Source of the DNA: Halomonas campaniensis
GTDB taxonomy: Bacteria > Pseudomonadota > Gammaproteobacteria > Pseudomonadales > Halomonadaceae
NCBI RefSeq assembly: GCF_014193375.1
Contig: NZ_JACHZF010000014.1
Span: forward strand, 54,242-118,241
Length of the DNA: 64,000 bases
Reading direction: 5' to 3'
Shown here: piece after piece, positions 63,679 through 64,000 of the stretch
How the letters are laid out: the number at the start of each line of letters is the position of its first letter
Numbering within the stretch: the stretch's first letter is position 1
Notes under the pieces: model-generated
What the model saw: only the letters and a program-made list of their open reading frames with translations
Database searches by the model: none
Told to the model about the DNA's origin: nothing
Made by a program: the position numbers and the translations under genes

Positions 63679-63799
63679 CTTGATTCCTACGCCGGTACTA
63701 GCCGGATCAGGTTCAACGGGCCCCGCCGTGACGACAGTTCATTGCGAACAAGCCGTGTCGTATGGCGATCTCAGCCGGTTCCACCGGCACCCCGTCAAG
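63679..63799 (-). promoter_or_regulatory. TPP (THI-box) riboswitch
   Basis: On the minus strand the region starts CTTGACGGGGTGCC, has GGCTGAGATCGCC, then CCCGTTGAACCTGATCCGGC and TACCGGCGTAGGAATCAAG, matching the THI-box core (GGGGTGC, CTGAGA, ACCTGAT, GCGTAGGAA). P1 is CTTGA/TCAAG. P3 is extended, with ACGACA pairing TGTCGT. It precedes tenA-thiC by about 100 bases and would respond to thiamine pyrophosphate. Confidence 0.95.
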
Positions 63800-63873
63800 C
63801 GAAGGCCCACTCTAGCAGGCCAGGATGTTTTTGCCAGTCCTGGACTGCACTCCAGATTAGTCTTGGTTGCCCA

Positions 63874-63943
63874 AGCGAGAGGCGCCGGGGACAGGTCGAA
63901 GAGGGGGTCCTATGCCAGGGATGGCATCGGTAGCGCCCAGGGA
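63874..63943. repeat. Dispersed repeat element, copy 2 (partial)
   Basis: Seventy bases identical except for one position to 56604-56673, including the ATGCCA/TGGCAT hairpin. The match stops abruptly at CCCAGGGA; the inverted right end seen in copy 1 is missing, so this copy is truncated. The sequence to the window end (63944-64000) contains nothing I can identify. Confidence 0.8.
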
Positions 63944-64000
63944 TGATGAGATGGTCTCCTCCCCCTTTAACGGCGTCGCAATGCGCCAGAATGGAAGAGA

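Overview
The window is a dense, very GC-rich gammaproteobacterial chromosome segment. The gene set (glucosylglycerate synthesis and turnover, a divergent AmpR/OXA pair, a deo-nup operon, a short dispersed repeat whose sequence I associate from memory with Halomonas-type genomes) suggests a halophilic member of the Halomonadaceae. That assignment is inference; no rRNA or tRNA gene was seen and no database was searched.

Layout. 1-3.4 kb: 3' part of deaD, a class I glutamine amidotransferase and argE. 3.4-11 kb: a duplicated module of an Old Yellow Enzyme alkene reductase plus a small four-helix membrane protein. The first copy is split by accessory DNA: a RhuM-Fic gene, a 58-codon remnant of a type I restriction HsdR subunit, and phzF. 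A chromosomal ccdAB pair and an ABM-domain membrane protein lie between the copies. 11-16.4 kb: a PAS-PAS-GGDEF diguanylate cyclase, a DUF503 protein, a SixA-CHAD fusion, a nucleoside monophosphate kinase with an extra N-terminal domain, yefM-yoeB, and an internally deleted dienelactone hydrolase remnant. 16.4-21.3 kb: an electrophile/quinone cluster (DODA-type dioxygenase, LysR regulator, DoxX, glutathionyl-hydroquinone reductase, pirin, DUF3147). 21.3-31.9 kb: mntA-hepT, sbcDC, ampR/class D beta-lactamase, nfi, aldo/keto reductase, DUF1415, tpx, osmC.

32-37.8 kb: an amidoligase with its glutamine amidotransferase partner, divergent from an MscS-type channel that overlaps a 513-residue membrane protein I cannot name. 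37.8-44.6 kb: nupC-deoC-deoA-deoB-deoD-cdd, divergent from a DeoR regulator across an operator resembling the E. coli DeoR site. 44.7-55.8 kb: a CBS-BON protein, a class V aminotransferase divergent from a Pot-type ABC importer, ackA-pta, and an EamA exporter. 56-61 kb: a small outer-membrane barrel protein, a dispersed repeat, and a phosphatase (MpgP family), glucosyl-3-phosphoglycerate synthase and GH13 phosphorylase that together would make and recycle glucosylglycerate. 61-64 kb: tenA-thiC behind a TPP riboswitch, then a second copy of the dispersed repeat.

How the parts work together. Stress handling dominates: peroxide and electrophile detoxification (tpx, osmC, two OYEs, GHR, pirin, DoxX), osmotic adaptation (MscS channel, glucosylglycerate), DNA repair (sbcDC, nfi), and four toxin-antitoxin or toxin-like loci between 4.9 and 22 kb. 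The best candidates for undescribed biology are the amidoligase/GATase pair beside the MscS-membrane-protein operon, the kinase with the extra N-terminal domain, the SixA-CHAD fusion, and the split OYE duplication carrying a restriction-system relic.
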